From JAHDDW01 sp964648795 (GTDB lineage: Bacteria; Actinomycetota; Acidimicrobiia; Acidimicrobiales; SZUA-35), in assembly GCA_964648795.1 (NCBI GenBank), contig CAZYMB010000001.1, positions 143,996 through 207,995 of the forward strand: DNA of 64,000 nucleotides, written 5' to 3'. Each line of letters opens with the position of its first letter. Positions within the stretch are counted from its first letter, which is position 1. A program made the translations under genes and the position numbers. Under the pieces are notes generated by a model. It was not told the origin of the DNA, searched no databases, and saw nothing but the letters and a program-made list of their open reading frames with translations. Positions 1 to 7,969 of this stretch are shown piece by piece.

Positions 1-19
1 CAAGGAGAGCAAAAATCAA

Positions 20-343
20 ATGAGCAACGTAATGGAATTAGCTAACCAAGCTGCTTTTATTCTTCAGGAAACTGAAGCCGTAGCAGAAGCGGCAGAAGCT
101 GTAATAACAGCAGCTGACCGTAAAGCTGAAGCAGCAGCAGGTGATGCTGGTCTAAGTTATGCAATCGCTACGCTTGGCCCAGGTATCGGTATTGGTTACC
201 TAGTAGGACAAGCAGTACAAGCAATGGCACGTCAGCCAGAAGCAGCAGGTCGAGTTCAGACAACCATGTTTATCGGTGTAGCGTTCGTAGAGGCGCTAGC
301 GATTATTGGTTTCGTTGTATTTATTCTTCTCAAGTTCGCTTAA
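20..343 (+). CDS. atpE: ATP synthase c subunit
   Basis: Proteolipid of the Fo rotor ring, which carries protons through the membrane. Residues 44-107 form the usual two-helix hairpin: a Gly-rich first helix (GPGIGIG at 53-59), the polar loop RQPE (71-74), and a second helix with the ion-binding Glu at 91. Ala follows that Glu where sodium-type rings carry Ser or Thr, so proton coupling is likely. The chain is 107 aa against about 75-85 in most bacteria; the excess is an Ala/Glu-rich N-terminal stretch of about 38 residues. The start has a good RBS (AAGGAG at 2-7). First gene of the visible ATP synthase operon; subunit a should lie upstream, outside the window. Confidence 0.96.
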   Translation: MSNVMELANQAAFILQETEAVAEAAEAVITAADRKAEAAAGDAGLSYAIATLGPGIGIGYLVGQAVQAMARQPEAAGRVQTTMFIGVAFVEALAIIGFVVFILLKFA

Positions 344-404
344 TCGCCAACTCGAGACCCGAATGAATCAACTTGTCGTAACCTTCGCTTAAAGGAACCA
401 ATAA

Positions 405-947
405 ATGTTTTCTCAAATCTTCCAGCTAGATCTGATAGCTGCAGAATCAACAGAAGCTCCAACCAATCCAATCGTTCCCGATATTGGCGAGGTCTTCTGG
501 GGTGCAATAACGTTCACCCTTCTTTATTTTGCAGTCCGCTATCTACTCTTGCCACCAATAACAAAGGTGATGGATGAGAGAGCCAACAAGGTTCAAGCCG
601 ACAAAGACGCAGCCGAAGCAGCGAAAGCTAAATCAGCTCGTCTAACACACGACCTTGACGATCAACTAGCAGACGTTCGAAACGAAGCTGCAGCAATGAT
701 GGAACAAGCTAGGACAGAAGCAACAGCTGAGCGTGCGACACTAATCGCCCAGGCTGAAGCAGAAGTTGAGTCAATGAAAACAGCTACGGCTGCAGAAATT
801 GCAGAAGGGCGCTCTGCTGCTCTTGCGAGCTTGCGACCAGAAGTGTTAAAGCTCTCGGTTAATGCGGCAGAACGTGTGCTTGACCGTAGTGTCGACCCAG
901 AAAAAGCTAAGCCCGTACTCGAGGCAAAGCTTGGAAACTTAGGATAG
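405..947 (+). CDS. atpF: ATP synthase b subunit
   Basis: Peripheral stalk subunit that links Fo to F1. A short N-terminal segment is followed by one membrane helix near residues 30-50 and a long charged helix rich in Ala, Glu, Lys and Arg, predicted to form a coiled coil. Length (180 aa) is normal. An AAAGGA ribosome site sits 8 nt before the ATG. The N-terminus (DLIAAE) and helix layout closely resemble the next gene, so the two are paralogs. It lies between c and b' in the operon. Confidence 0.93.
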   Translation: MFSQIFQLDLIAAESTEAPTNPIVPDIGEVFWGAITFTLLYFAVRYLLLPPITKVMDERANKVQADKDAAEAAKAKSARLTHDLDDQLADVRNEAAAMMEQARTEATAERATLIAQAEAEVESMKTATAAEIAEGRSAALASLRPEVLKLSVNAAERVLDRSVDPEKAKPVLEAKLGNLG

Positions 948-950
948 TAG

Positions 951-1481
951 ATGGATTATCTTGACCTAATCGCAGCAGAAGGACCAAACGGCCGACTATT
1001 TGCTGCTGACATCAAAGAAGTTATTTGGGGCTCCGCAGCATTCGGTGTTCTCTTTCTTCTCTTCTTATGGAAAGGCCTTCCAGCTCTCCGGAAGGCCATG
1101 AAGAATAGGACCGAGTCCATTCGCTCCGAATTAGAAGAAGCTCAGACGCAGCGCGTTAACGCAGAGAAAGCTTTAAACAAGAGTTCTGAAGAGCTTCCAG
1201 ACCTAGGCCAGGAACGTTCACGTATTCGACGTGCCGCAACCGAAGATTCTGAGCGAGTCAAGACCGAGCTTATAGCTAAAGCAAAGTCAGATGCTCAGGC
1301 TTTGCTTGAACGTGGCCATGCTGATTGTGAACTGATGAAAGCTAACGCTCAGTCAGATCTGCAAATTGAAATGGGCCGACTCACTAGGGAAACCGCTGAA
1401 GAAATAGTTATCTCCGATATGGCCCCACAGTCCCAGACAGACCTAATCGACTCTTATATAGACAAGGTAGGGCAACTCTAA
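951..1481 (+). CDS. ATP synthase second b-type (b') subunit
   Basis: A second peripheral-stalk b-type subunit of 176 aa that begins 3 nt after the atpF stop. It shares the LDLIAAE start, one membrane helix (about residues 28-45) and a long charged coiled-coil region. Having separate b and b' genes suggests a heterodimeric stalk. Its stop overlaps the atpH start by one base (TAATG), implying translational coupling. This differs from the b-delta fusion known in mycobacteria. Confidence 0.88.
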   Translation: MDYLDLIAAEGPNGRLFAADIKEVIWGSAAFGVLFLLFLWKGLPALRKAMKNRTESIRSELEEAQTQRVNAEKALNKSSEELPDLGQERSRIRRAATEDSERVKTELIAKAKSDAQALLERGHADCELMKANAQSDLQIEMGRLTRETAEEIVISDMAPQSQTDLIDSYIDKVGQL

Positions 1482-1999
1482 TGATGTCTTCCGACCAAGC
1501 TTACGCTCAAGCAATTTCAGCTATCGCAGCTGCAGAAGGTAACACTGACCAGGTTCGCTCAGAAATGTTGGCAGTATCTGAAGCAGTCGAATCAAATGGC
1601 GAGCTTCGCTCAAATCTGACCAACAAAATGTTGCCAGCATCAACAAGGTTTCAGATCGTTACAGATGCTTTGTCTGGCAAGGTTTCAGACACGACTCTAA
1701 GCATTATTTCTATGCTTGCCGCTAATGGACAGGGCGGAAACTTAACAGCGATTGCATCATCGTTTGCTTCAACTTCTGGTGGTGCAGTTCAGCTCGCTAC
1801 CGTTAAGTCAGCAGTGCCGCTAACAGATGCACAAATACAGAGGCTCTCAGCCAACCTAGTGAAGGTAGCCGGTGGACCCGTAGAAGTACGCAACGTAGTC
1901 GACGAATCAGTTGTAGGTGGCGTAGTCACCACAATTGGAGACAACGTAATTGATGGTTCTATCAGAGCCAAGCTAGACAAGATGAAAGAAGCGCTTTAG
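1481..1999 (+). CDS. atpH: ATP synthase delta subunit
   Basis: The delta (OSCP-like) subunit caps the F1 head and binds the peripheral stalk. The protein has 172 aa, a normal length. The C-terminal block GGVVTTIGDNVIDGS matches the conserved end of this family (GG..iGD.viDGS). It overlaps the upstream b' gene by one base, and a second ATG follows immediately, so the exact start could be 3 nt later. It is a standalone delta, not fused to a b subunit. Confidence 0.93.
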   Translation: MMSSDQAYAQAISAIAAAEGNTDQVRSEMLAVSEAVESNGELRSNLTNKMLPASTRFQIVTDALSGKVSDTTLSIISMLAANGQGGNLTAIASSFASTSGGAVQLATVKSAVPLTDAQIQRLSANLVKVAGGPVEVRNVVDESVVGGVVTTIGDNVIDGSIRAKLDKMKEAL

Positions 2000-2035
2000 G
2001 CGCCCCAGAATACGAGATAAGTAGGAATTAGATAA

Positions 2036-3655
2036 ATGACAATCGCATTCGATCCAAATCAGATAGCAGAATCGCTTCGTAAGAACCTTGAGAGTTTCGA
2101 CGGAGACGTTGCAGGCAAGACAGTTGGCCGTGTAGCCGAACTAGGTGACGGTATTGCGCGTGTGACCGGCCTGCCAAATGCAAGCGTTAACGAGATGCTT
2201 AAGTTCGAAGATGGGTCTATCGGCCTTGCACTTAACTTGGATGAGGACACAATTGGCGCCGTAATCCTTGGTAGTACCGACGGGATCCGTGAAGGTGGAT
2301 CTGTTGAGTCAACTGGCAAGATTCTTTCCGTCCCAGTAGGTGACGGGCTAATCGGCCGTGTAGTTAATACTTTGGGTGAGCCAATCGACGGCAAAGGCGA
2401 ACTAACAGGTGTTCAACAACGTCGTATGGAAATTCAGGCGCCAGGTATTACTGGACGTAAGCCAGTACATGAGCCTGTGCAGACTGGTATTAAATCAGTT
2501 GACTCGCTAATTCCAATTGGCCGTGGTCAGCGTGAGTTAATCATCGGCGACCGCAAGACTGGTAAAACAACAGTCGCTATCGATACAATCCTGGCTCAAA
2601 AGGGTCTAGGGATGAAGTGCATTTACGTAGCGATTGGCCAGAAGGGCTCCACTGTTGCTCAGACCGTTGCAACACTTGAAGCTCGTGGCGCTATGGAATA
2701 CACCACAGTGGTTTCAGCTCCAGCATCTGACCCAGCACCATTCAAGTACTTGGCACCATATGCGGGTTCTGCAATGGGTCAGCACTGGATGGAAAACTCT
2801 GAGCACGCTTTGGTCATTTACGATGACCTTTCAAAACAAGCTGAGGCTTACCGTCAAGTCTCGCTACTTCTTCGTCGTCCGCCAGGCCGCGAAGCTTACC
2901 CAGGAGATGTCTTCTACCTGCACTCTCGTCTACTAGAACGTGCAGCGAAACTTTCAGATGACCTAGGTGCAGGTTCACTAACAGCTCTTCCAATTATCGA
3001 AACTAAAGCCGGTGACGTATCTGCTTATATCCCAACAAACGTAATCTCAATTACTGACGGGCAGATCTATCTACAAGACGACTTGTTCAAGTCTGGTGTT
3101 CGACCAGCAGTAGACGTTGGTATCAGCGTTTCTCGTGTAGGTTCAGCAGCACAGATTAAAGCCATGAAAAAGGCTGTAGGTACCTTAAAGTCTGATCTTC
3201 AGCAGTTCCGTGACCTGGCTGCATTCGCAGCTTTCGGTTCTGACCTTGACGCAGTATCGCAAGCTCAGCTTGACCGAGGTTACCGTCTAACAGAGCTTCT
3301 AAAACAGGGGATTAACGCTCCAGTTCCAGTAGAAGCACAAGTAGTTCTTCTTTATGCTGGTACTCGTGGCTACCTAGACGACGTAGCTATCGAAGACGTC
3401 AGCCGTTACGAAACCGAAATACTCGAATACTTCGGCGAACGTCACTCTGACATAATGGACGCAATCCATACTGGAGGAGAAGTTCCAGACGAAGAAGCTC
3501 TACTAGCTGCTATTGCAGTATTTACCGAGCAATTCGAAGGAACAGCAACCGATTCGGAAGAGCCAGATGCTAAAGCGCAAGCTATGGCCGAAAAAGAACT
3601 AGTCGATGCAACTAACACTTTGCCAGAAACTGACGTTAAGAGGGCTGCAGAGTAA
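2036..3655 (+). CDS. atpA: ATP synthase alpha subunit
   Basis: Non-catalytic nucleotide-binding subunit of the F1 hexamer. The P-loop GDRKTGKT lies at 171-178, and the whole sequence follows the family closely, including the RPPGREAYPGDVFYLHSRLLER block. It has 539 aa; the last 35 or so residues form an acidic, Ala-rich tail longer than in many homologs. Its stop overlaps the gamma start by one base (TAATG). Confidence 0.98.
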   Translation: MTIAFDPNQIAESLRKNLESFDGDVAGKTVGRVAELGDGIARVTGLPNASVNEMLKFEDGSIGLALNLDEDTIGAVILGSTDGIREGGSVESTGKILSVPVGDGLIGRVVNTLGEPIDGKGELTGVQQRRMEIQAPGITGRKPVHEPVQTGIKSVDSLIPIGRGQRELIIGDRKTGKTTVAIDTILAQKGLGMKCIYVAIGQKGSTVAQTVATLEARGAMEYTTVVSAPASDPAPFKYLAPYAGSAMGQHWMENSEHALVIYDDLSKQAEAYRQVSLLLRRPPGREAYPGDVFYLHSRLLERAAKLSDDLGAGSLTALPIIETKAGDVSAYIPTNVISITDGQIYLQDDLFKSGVRPAVDVGISVSRVGSAAQIKAMKKAVGTLKSDLQQFRDLAAFAAFGSDLDAVSQAQLDRGYRLTELLKQGINAPVPVEAQVVLLYAGTRGYLDDVAIEDVSRYETEILEYFGERHSDIMDAIHTGGEVPDEEALLAAIAVFTEQFEGTATDSEEPDAKAQAMAEKELVDATNTLPETDVKRAAE

Positions 3656-4593
3656 TGCCAGGTGGAGCTGAGAGAGTCCTGCGCCGCAGGATTGGAAGCG
3701 TTAAGAACACAAAGAAGATAACTCGAGCTATGGAGCTTATTGCTGCTACTCGTGTTGCTACTGCTCAGCAACGTTCTCGAGCCGCTCGTCCCTACTCTGA
3801 ACAACTAACTGGTGTTATCGAAGACCTAGCTGCTTCGGGTGCCGATATTGATCATCCACTTCTTCGCAGCGTCGATAAAGCTACCTCTGTTGCCTTCGTA
3901 GCGTGCGCCGGTGATCGTGGTTTAGCTGGCCCATACAACGCTGGTATTCAAAAATCTACAGAAGCCGAAATTCAGGCTGTTCGCTCAAGTGGTGGCGATT
4001 ACAAATTGATTTGTGTTGGCCGTAAAGTTGCTGACTATTTCAGTTTCCGAGGCTATGAAATTGAAGAAACCTTTGCTGGTTTCACAGACGCTCCAACTTA
4101 TGAAGACGCTCGTGAAATCGCCCGTAAAGTCAGAGACTTGTTCGACAACGGTGAAGTTGACCAAGTAGATCTTATTTACACGGAGTTTCTCAGTCTTGGT
4201 ACACAGCGCCCAACAGTACGACGCTTCTTGCCACTCGAGTCAACAGAAGTTATTGCTTCTGAGGGTGGCGGCGATACCGAGGCTGTTGCTAGTTATTCAT
4301 TCGAACCAAGTCCTGAAGGTGTCCTCACAGATTTGCTGCCTCGTTACGTCGAAGCACGCCTGTTTGCAGCGCTGTTAGATGCCGCAGCGTCCGAGCATGC
4401 GAACCGTCAGCGAGCCATGAAAGCAGCAACCGATAACGCCGAGGAATTGATTGGCCAACTGAGCCGTGAAATGAACCGTGCTCGCCAAGAATCTATCACT
4501 ACAGAGATTATGGAAATTGTTGGCGGTGCCGAAGCTTTGGGCTCCGACGCTGACGACGCAATAGATCTCGAACAATTAGCACAGAATATTTAA
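3655..4593 (+). CDS. atpG: ATP synthase gamma subunit
   Basis: Central shaft of F1 that couples rotation to catalysis. The N-terminal block RRIGSVKNTKKITRAMELIA and the C-terminal block with NAEELIGQLSREMNRARQ are family signatures for the two long helices of the shaft. The protein is 312 aa, within the actinobacterial range, with a modest acidic tail. It is translationally coupled to atpA through a one-base overlap. Confidence 0.97.
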   Translation: MPGGAERVLRRRIGSVKNTKKITRAMELIAATRVATAQQRSRAARPYSEQLTGVIEDLAASGADIDHPLLRSVDKATSVAFVACAGDRGLAGPYNAGIQKSTEAEIQAVRSSGGDYKLICVGRKVADYFSFRGYEIEETFAGFTDAPTYEDAREIARKVRDLFDNGEVDQVDLIYTEFLSLGTQRPTVRRFLPLESTEVIASEGGGDTEAVASYSFEPSPEGVLTDLLPRYVEARLFAALLDAAASEHANRQRAMKAATDNAEELIGQLSREMNRARQESITTEIMEIVGGAEALGSDADDAIDLEQLAQNI

Positions 4594-4626
4594 CCAAGAC
4601 CTTATAAAACACAAGGAACAAATCAG

Positions 4627-6093
4627 ATGACAGCAGTTGAAACCCCAACACAAACACAGGATGGACGTATTGTCGCTATCGCAGGGCCGGTAGTTGATAT
4701 TGAGTTTCCACCTAACGCTTTGCCAGAGATTAACCAGGCAGTCCAGTTCGAGGTCAGCCTTGAGGGAGACAAAGACACCATCATGGCTGAGGTTGCTCAG
4801 CAGCTTGGTGACGGTCGTGTTCGAGCGGTTGCGCTAAAACCAACAGATGGCCTAACTCGTGGTACTCCAGTTAAAAACCTCGGTCATGGTATAAGCGTGC
4901 CAGTTGGTGACGTAACATTGGGTCACATCTGGAACGTTATTGGTGAACCACTAGATGTCGAAGCAGATCAACTAAACGTTTCTGAACGTTGGGAAATCCA
5001 TCGTGACGCTCCAGCATTCGACACTCTTGAACCAACTAAGCAGGTTCTAGAAACAGGAATCAAAGTTATTGACCTCCTTACTCCATACCTACAGGGTGGA
5101 AAGATCGGCCTCTTCGGTGGTGCCGGTGTAGGAAAGACCGTACTTATCCAGGAAATGATTACCCGTGTGGCCTCAAACCACGGTGGTGTGTCTGTATTTG
5201 CTGGTGTTGGTGAGCGTACTCGTGAAGGTACTGACCTATTCATTGAAATGGGCGAAACCATGATGGGTGACGGTGAGACTCCTGTTCTTGCTAAAGCTGC
5301 TCTATGTTTCGGTCAGATGGATGAGCCTCCTGGGGTTCGTCTGCGTGTAGCTCTTTCAGCTCTAACTATGGCTGAGTATTTCCGTGACGAGCAAGGCCAA
5401 GACGTTCTGTTGTTTATCGACAACATCTTCCGTTTCGTACAGGCTGGCTCTGAAGTATCAACACTTCTTGGTCGTATGCCTGCAGCTGTGGGTTACCAAC
5501 CAACACTTGCTGATGAGATGGGTACTTTGCAGGAGCGCATTACCTCTACTGGTGGTAAGTCAATTACTTCACTACAAGCTGTATATGTTCCTGCGGACGA
5601 CTACACAGACCCAGCACCATTCACTACGTTTGCTCATTTGGATGCAACCACAGAGTTGAGTCGTGATATTGCTGCTCTTGGTATTTACCCTGCGGTAGAT
5701 CCACTTTCTTCTACTTCTACGATTCTTTCGCCTGAGGTAGTGGGTGACCGTCACTACAATGTTGCTCGTCAGGTGCAGGAAATTCTGCAGCGTTACAAAG
5801 AGCTACAGGACATCATTGCGATTCTTGGTTTGGACGAATTGTCTGAAGAAGACCGTGTAACTGTAAATCGTGCACGTAAAGTACAGCGCTTCTTAAGCCA
5901 GCCTATGTTCGTGGCTCAGATCTTTACTGGCCTTCCTGGTATCTTCACTCCAGTTTCAGAAACTATTGATTCGTTTGAGCAACTAGTTAACGGCGACTTG
6001 GACGATCTTCCAGAGCAGGCTTTCCTAAACGTTGGTAATGCTGACGAGGTTCGTGAGAAGGCTGAGAAGCTACAGGCTGAGGCTGGCAAGTAA
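4627..6093 (+). CDS. atpD: ATP synthase beta subunit
   Basis: Catalytic subunit of F1. The P-loop GGAGVGKT is at 164-171, followed by GVGERTREG, which contains the catalytic Glu, and the LFIDNIFRF Walker B region. The length of 488 aa is normal. An AAGGAA ribosome site lies about 10 nt before the ATG. The stop overlaps the epsilon start by one base. Confidence 0.98.
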   Translation: MTAVETPTQTQDGRIVAIAGPVVDIEFPPNALPEINQAVQFEVSLEGDKDTIMAEVAQQLGDGRVRAVALKPTDGLTRGTPVKNLGHGISVPVGDVTLGHIWNVIGEPLDVEADQLNVSERWEIHRDAPAFDTLEPTKQVLETGIKVIDLLTPYLQGGKIGLFGGAGVGKTVLIQEMITRVASNHGGVSVFAGVGERTREGTDLFIEMGETMMGDGETPVLAKAALCFGQMDEPPGVRLRVALSALTMAEYFRDEQGQDVLLFIDNIFRFVQAGSEVSTLLGRMPAAVGYQPTLADEMGTLQERITSTGGKSITSLQAVYVPADDYTDPAPFTTFAHLDATTELSRDIAALGIYPAVDPLSSTSTILSPEVVGDRHYNVARQVQEILQRYKELQDIIAILGLDELSEEDRVTVNRARKVQRFLSQPMFVAQIFTGLPGIFTPVSETIDSFEQLVNGDLDDLPEQAFLNVGNADEVREKAEKLQAEAGK

Positions 6094-6515
6094 TGGCCGA
6101 AGCCACTGACAACTCTTTGTTAGAGGTTGAGTTCGTTTCTCCAGAGGAGATTCTATATTCAGGCTTGGCAGACACTGTCATTACCCGTGTTCGCGATGGT
6201 GGAGACATAGCATTTCTATACGGCCACGAGCCATTCATTGGTTCGCTTATTACCAGCCACGTCAAAGTCTTCGAAGTTGATGACGCTAAGAACCGAACAG
6301 AGAAGGTGTTCTGTGTTCGTGGTGGATTTGTTTCCGTCACAGGCGAGAAAGTTACTGTTCTTTCTGACGCCGCTATTTCGGTAGATGACATCGACACTGA
6401 AAAGGTAACTCAGGACTTAGCGGAGGCTGAAGCCGGCCTACAACAAGACCCAGATTCGGAATTCCTTGCGGCAGACCGAACCTGGGCCAAAGTTCAACTA
6501 GAAGCTATGCACTAG
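6093..6515 (+). CDS. atpC: ATP synthase epsilon subunit
   Basis: Epsilon subunit, which binds gamma and can inhibit ATP hydrolysis. The N-terminal beta-barrel domain is recognisable (LEVEFVSPEEILY, then GDIAFLYGHEPFIGSL), followed by a helical C-terminal part. It has 140 aa and ends the operon. Its stop shares the tetranucleotide CTAG (6512-6515) with the stop of the convergent gene on the other strand, leaving no room for a conventional terminator. Confidence 0.93.
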   Translation: MAEATDNSLLEVEFVSPEEILYSGLADTVITRVRDGGDIAFLYGHEPFIGSLITSHVKVFEVDDAKNRTEKVFCVRGGFVSVTGEKVTVLSDAAISVDDIDTEKVTQDLAEAEAGLQQDPDSEFLAADRTWAKVQLEAMH

Positions 6516-7741
6516 GATTCTAGGTCCAGCGAGATGGTTGGGCCGCTGTCTTGGTTGACCACTATTTGGGTTGGTGTACTGGCTTCAGTCAGGAACCTGC
6601 GATATTGACCATTTACCGGGCATTCTATGTTGTGGGCACCTATCAGTGATCCACTAGCGTCGTTTAAAGTAATAATTAGTCTGCCGTTGTCGGGGTTACA
6701 GATGCCCGAATACCTGTAAGAAGCATTTCCTTGATTCGTGACTACTGAGCGAGCTACTGTTAGCTCTGCTGTTGACGAACTTGTCGTTGTGTTTATTTCG
6801 GCAGCGCCAGGATCTTCTAGTAGTTCTAAGAGCAGTGAGAAGTCAACTAATGGAGTAGCGGCTGCTGTTTCGGTCTGCGCCGTTGTAGTTTCGGTAGCGC
6901 CTGGATCTTCTAGTAGTTCTGAGAGCCGTGAGAAGTCAACTAATGGAGTATCTCCGAATACATCAACTGTTGTTGCTGGTATAGTCGTGGTCCTTGGTGA
7001 ATCTACTACTTCTGGTGTAGTAGTTGCTATGGTCTGCTGTTCTCTGATTATTGCGGCGTTTTCTTCTGCGATCTGCTTTAGCGTCTCGTCTAGATTTATG
7101 GTGGCTGGTGCTGCAGTCACAGTGGTTGTGGTCGGAGCATCGGTTGTGGTTGGCTGTTGTTCGCTAGTTGCAGCTGCATTCTCTTCGGCAATTTGCTGTA
7201 TTAGCTCTTCCAGGTTAGCCGTGCTTGTGGCTACGGGTGCTGCAGTTGTTGTTGTTGTTGTTTGAATTTGAGTAATTGCAGGAGCGAGTTCTGTTATTGG
7301 AACTTCAATAACAAACCTTTGACCGAACTCAACCTGGCTACCAATATTAGAGGTATCGAATGCCTGGCGGGCATGCCGAGCCTCTGCGTCGCCGTCTACA
7401 AATGCTGCAGCTACGACGTACACGGTTTCAGCGTCAAGCTTGGTCGTTGTTCCTGTAAAAGTGGCAAGACCGTCGGTGCAATTGACTCTTGCGCCGAGCA
7501 GGACTTCGTTGGCGTTAATATCTGTTGCCGGAGTTGCTTCAGTAGTGTCAAGGCGGACTGTGAAAGCGACGCTGTTCTGACACTGTACGGCTATAGCAAC
7601 TTTGGCGGTACCATCTGCCTGAGCGGTTATGTTTGCTGTAACTCCGCTGTCGTCGGGGCCGATGCTTGCAGTAGCTGGGACAACAACTGCAACGGCTGCG
7701 CCTAGTGCCGCTAAAACTAGAAATAGGTACTTCTTTAACAT
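6512..7741 (-). CDS. secreted Thr-rich repeat protein, unknown function
   Basis: I do not recognise the family. The ATG at 7741 is chosen because it starts a clear signal peptide (Lys-Lys, a hydrophobic core, ATASI cleavage region) and follows GAGAGCGGAAG; a longer frame to 7909 lacks these. The mature part has a globular segment (about 30-155) with two Cys, then Thr/Ala-rich linkers containing two pairs of internal repeats: a Glu-rich helix unit (177-196 and 217-236, sharing QIAEENAA) and a second unit (265-282 and 296-313, sharing PLVDF and LLEDPGA). The end is another globular piece with two Cys. Likely extracellular. It is divergent from the PknB-like kinase gene. Confidence 0.75.
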   Translation of the reverse strand: MLKKYLFLVLAALGAAVAVVVPATASIGPDDSGVTANITAQADGTAKVAIAVQCQNSVAFTVRLDTTEATPATDINANEVLLGARVNCTDGLATFTGTTTKLDAETVYVVAAAFVDGDAEARHARQAFDTSNIGSQVEFGQRFVIEVPITELAPAITQIQTTTTTTAAPVATSTANLEELIQQIAEENAAATSEQQPTTTDAPTTTTVTAAPATINLDETLKQIAEENAAIIREQQTIATTTPEVVDSPRTTTIPATTVDVFGDTPLVDFSRLSELLEDPGATETTTAQTETAAATPLVDFSLLLELLEDPGAAEINTTTSSSTAELTVARSVVTNQGNASYRYSGICNPDNGRLIITLNDASGSLIGAHNIECPVNGQYRRFLTEASTPTQIVVNQDSGPTISLDLES

Positions 7742-7936
7742 CTTCCGCTCTCTTCTATGGCTTAAATGGTCCGCAATCAGCAGAATTAAGCCTACAACGC
7801 AAAGGCCCGGTCCACCACATAGCAAACCTGGCCTATAGGTAGGCCTGCTATTGCTTCGTGCAAAGAAGCCTTTAATCGCTATTGTTACATATATTCCGAA
7901 TGTGACCACAGACAGTAGATGAAATAGCCGCTATAC

Positions 7937-7956
7937 ACATGCTTGTAAAAGCATGT
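7937..7956. promoter_or_regulatory. perfect inverted repeat before the kinase gene
   Basis: Two 8-nt arms (ACATGCTT / AAGCATGT) separated by GTAA. The repeat ends 13 nt before the kinase start and lies in the 228-bp divergent intergenic region. It could be an operator for a dimeric repressor or a hairpin near the ribosome site. No regulator is assigned. Confidence 0.45.
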
Positions 7957-7969
7957 ATCATTTAGGTAT

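Noticed and set aside
6738..7265. Plus-strand 175-aa frame of Val, Ser and Ala repeats opposite the secreted protein gene.
   Set aside because: It is the antisense of the Thr-rich repeats; the minus strand has the signal peptide and ribosome site.
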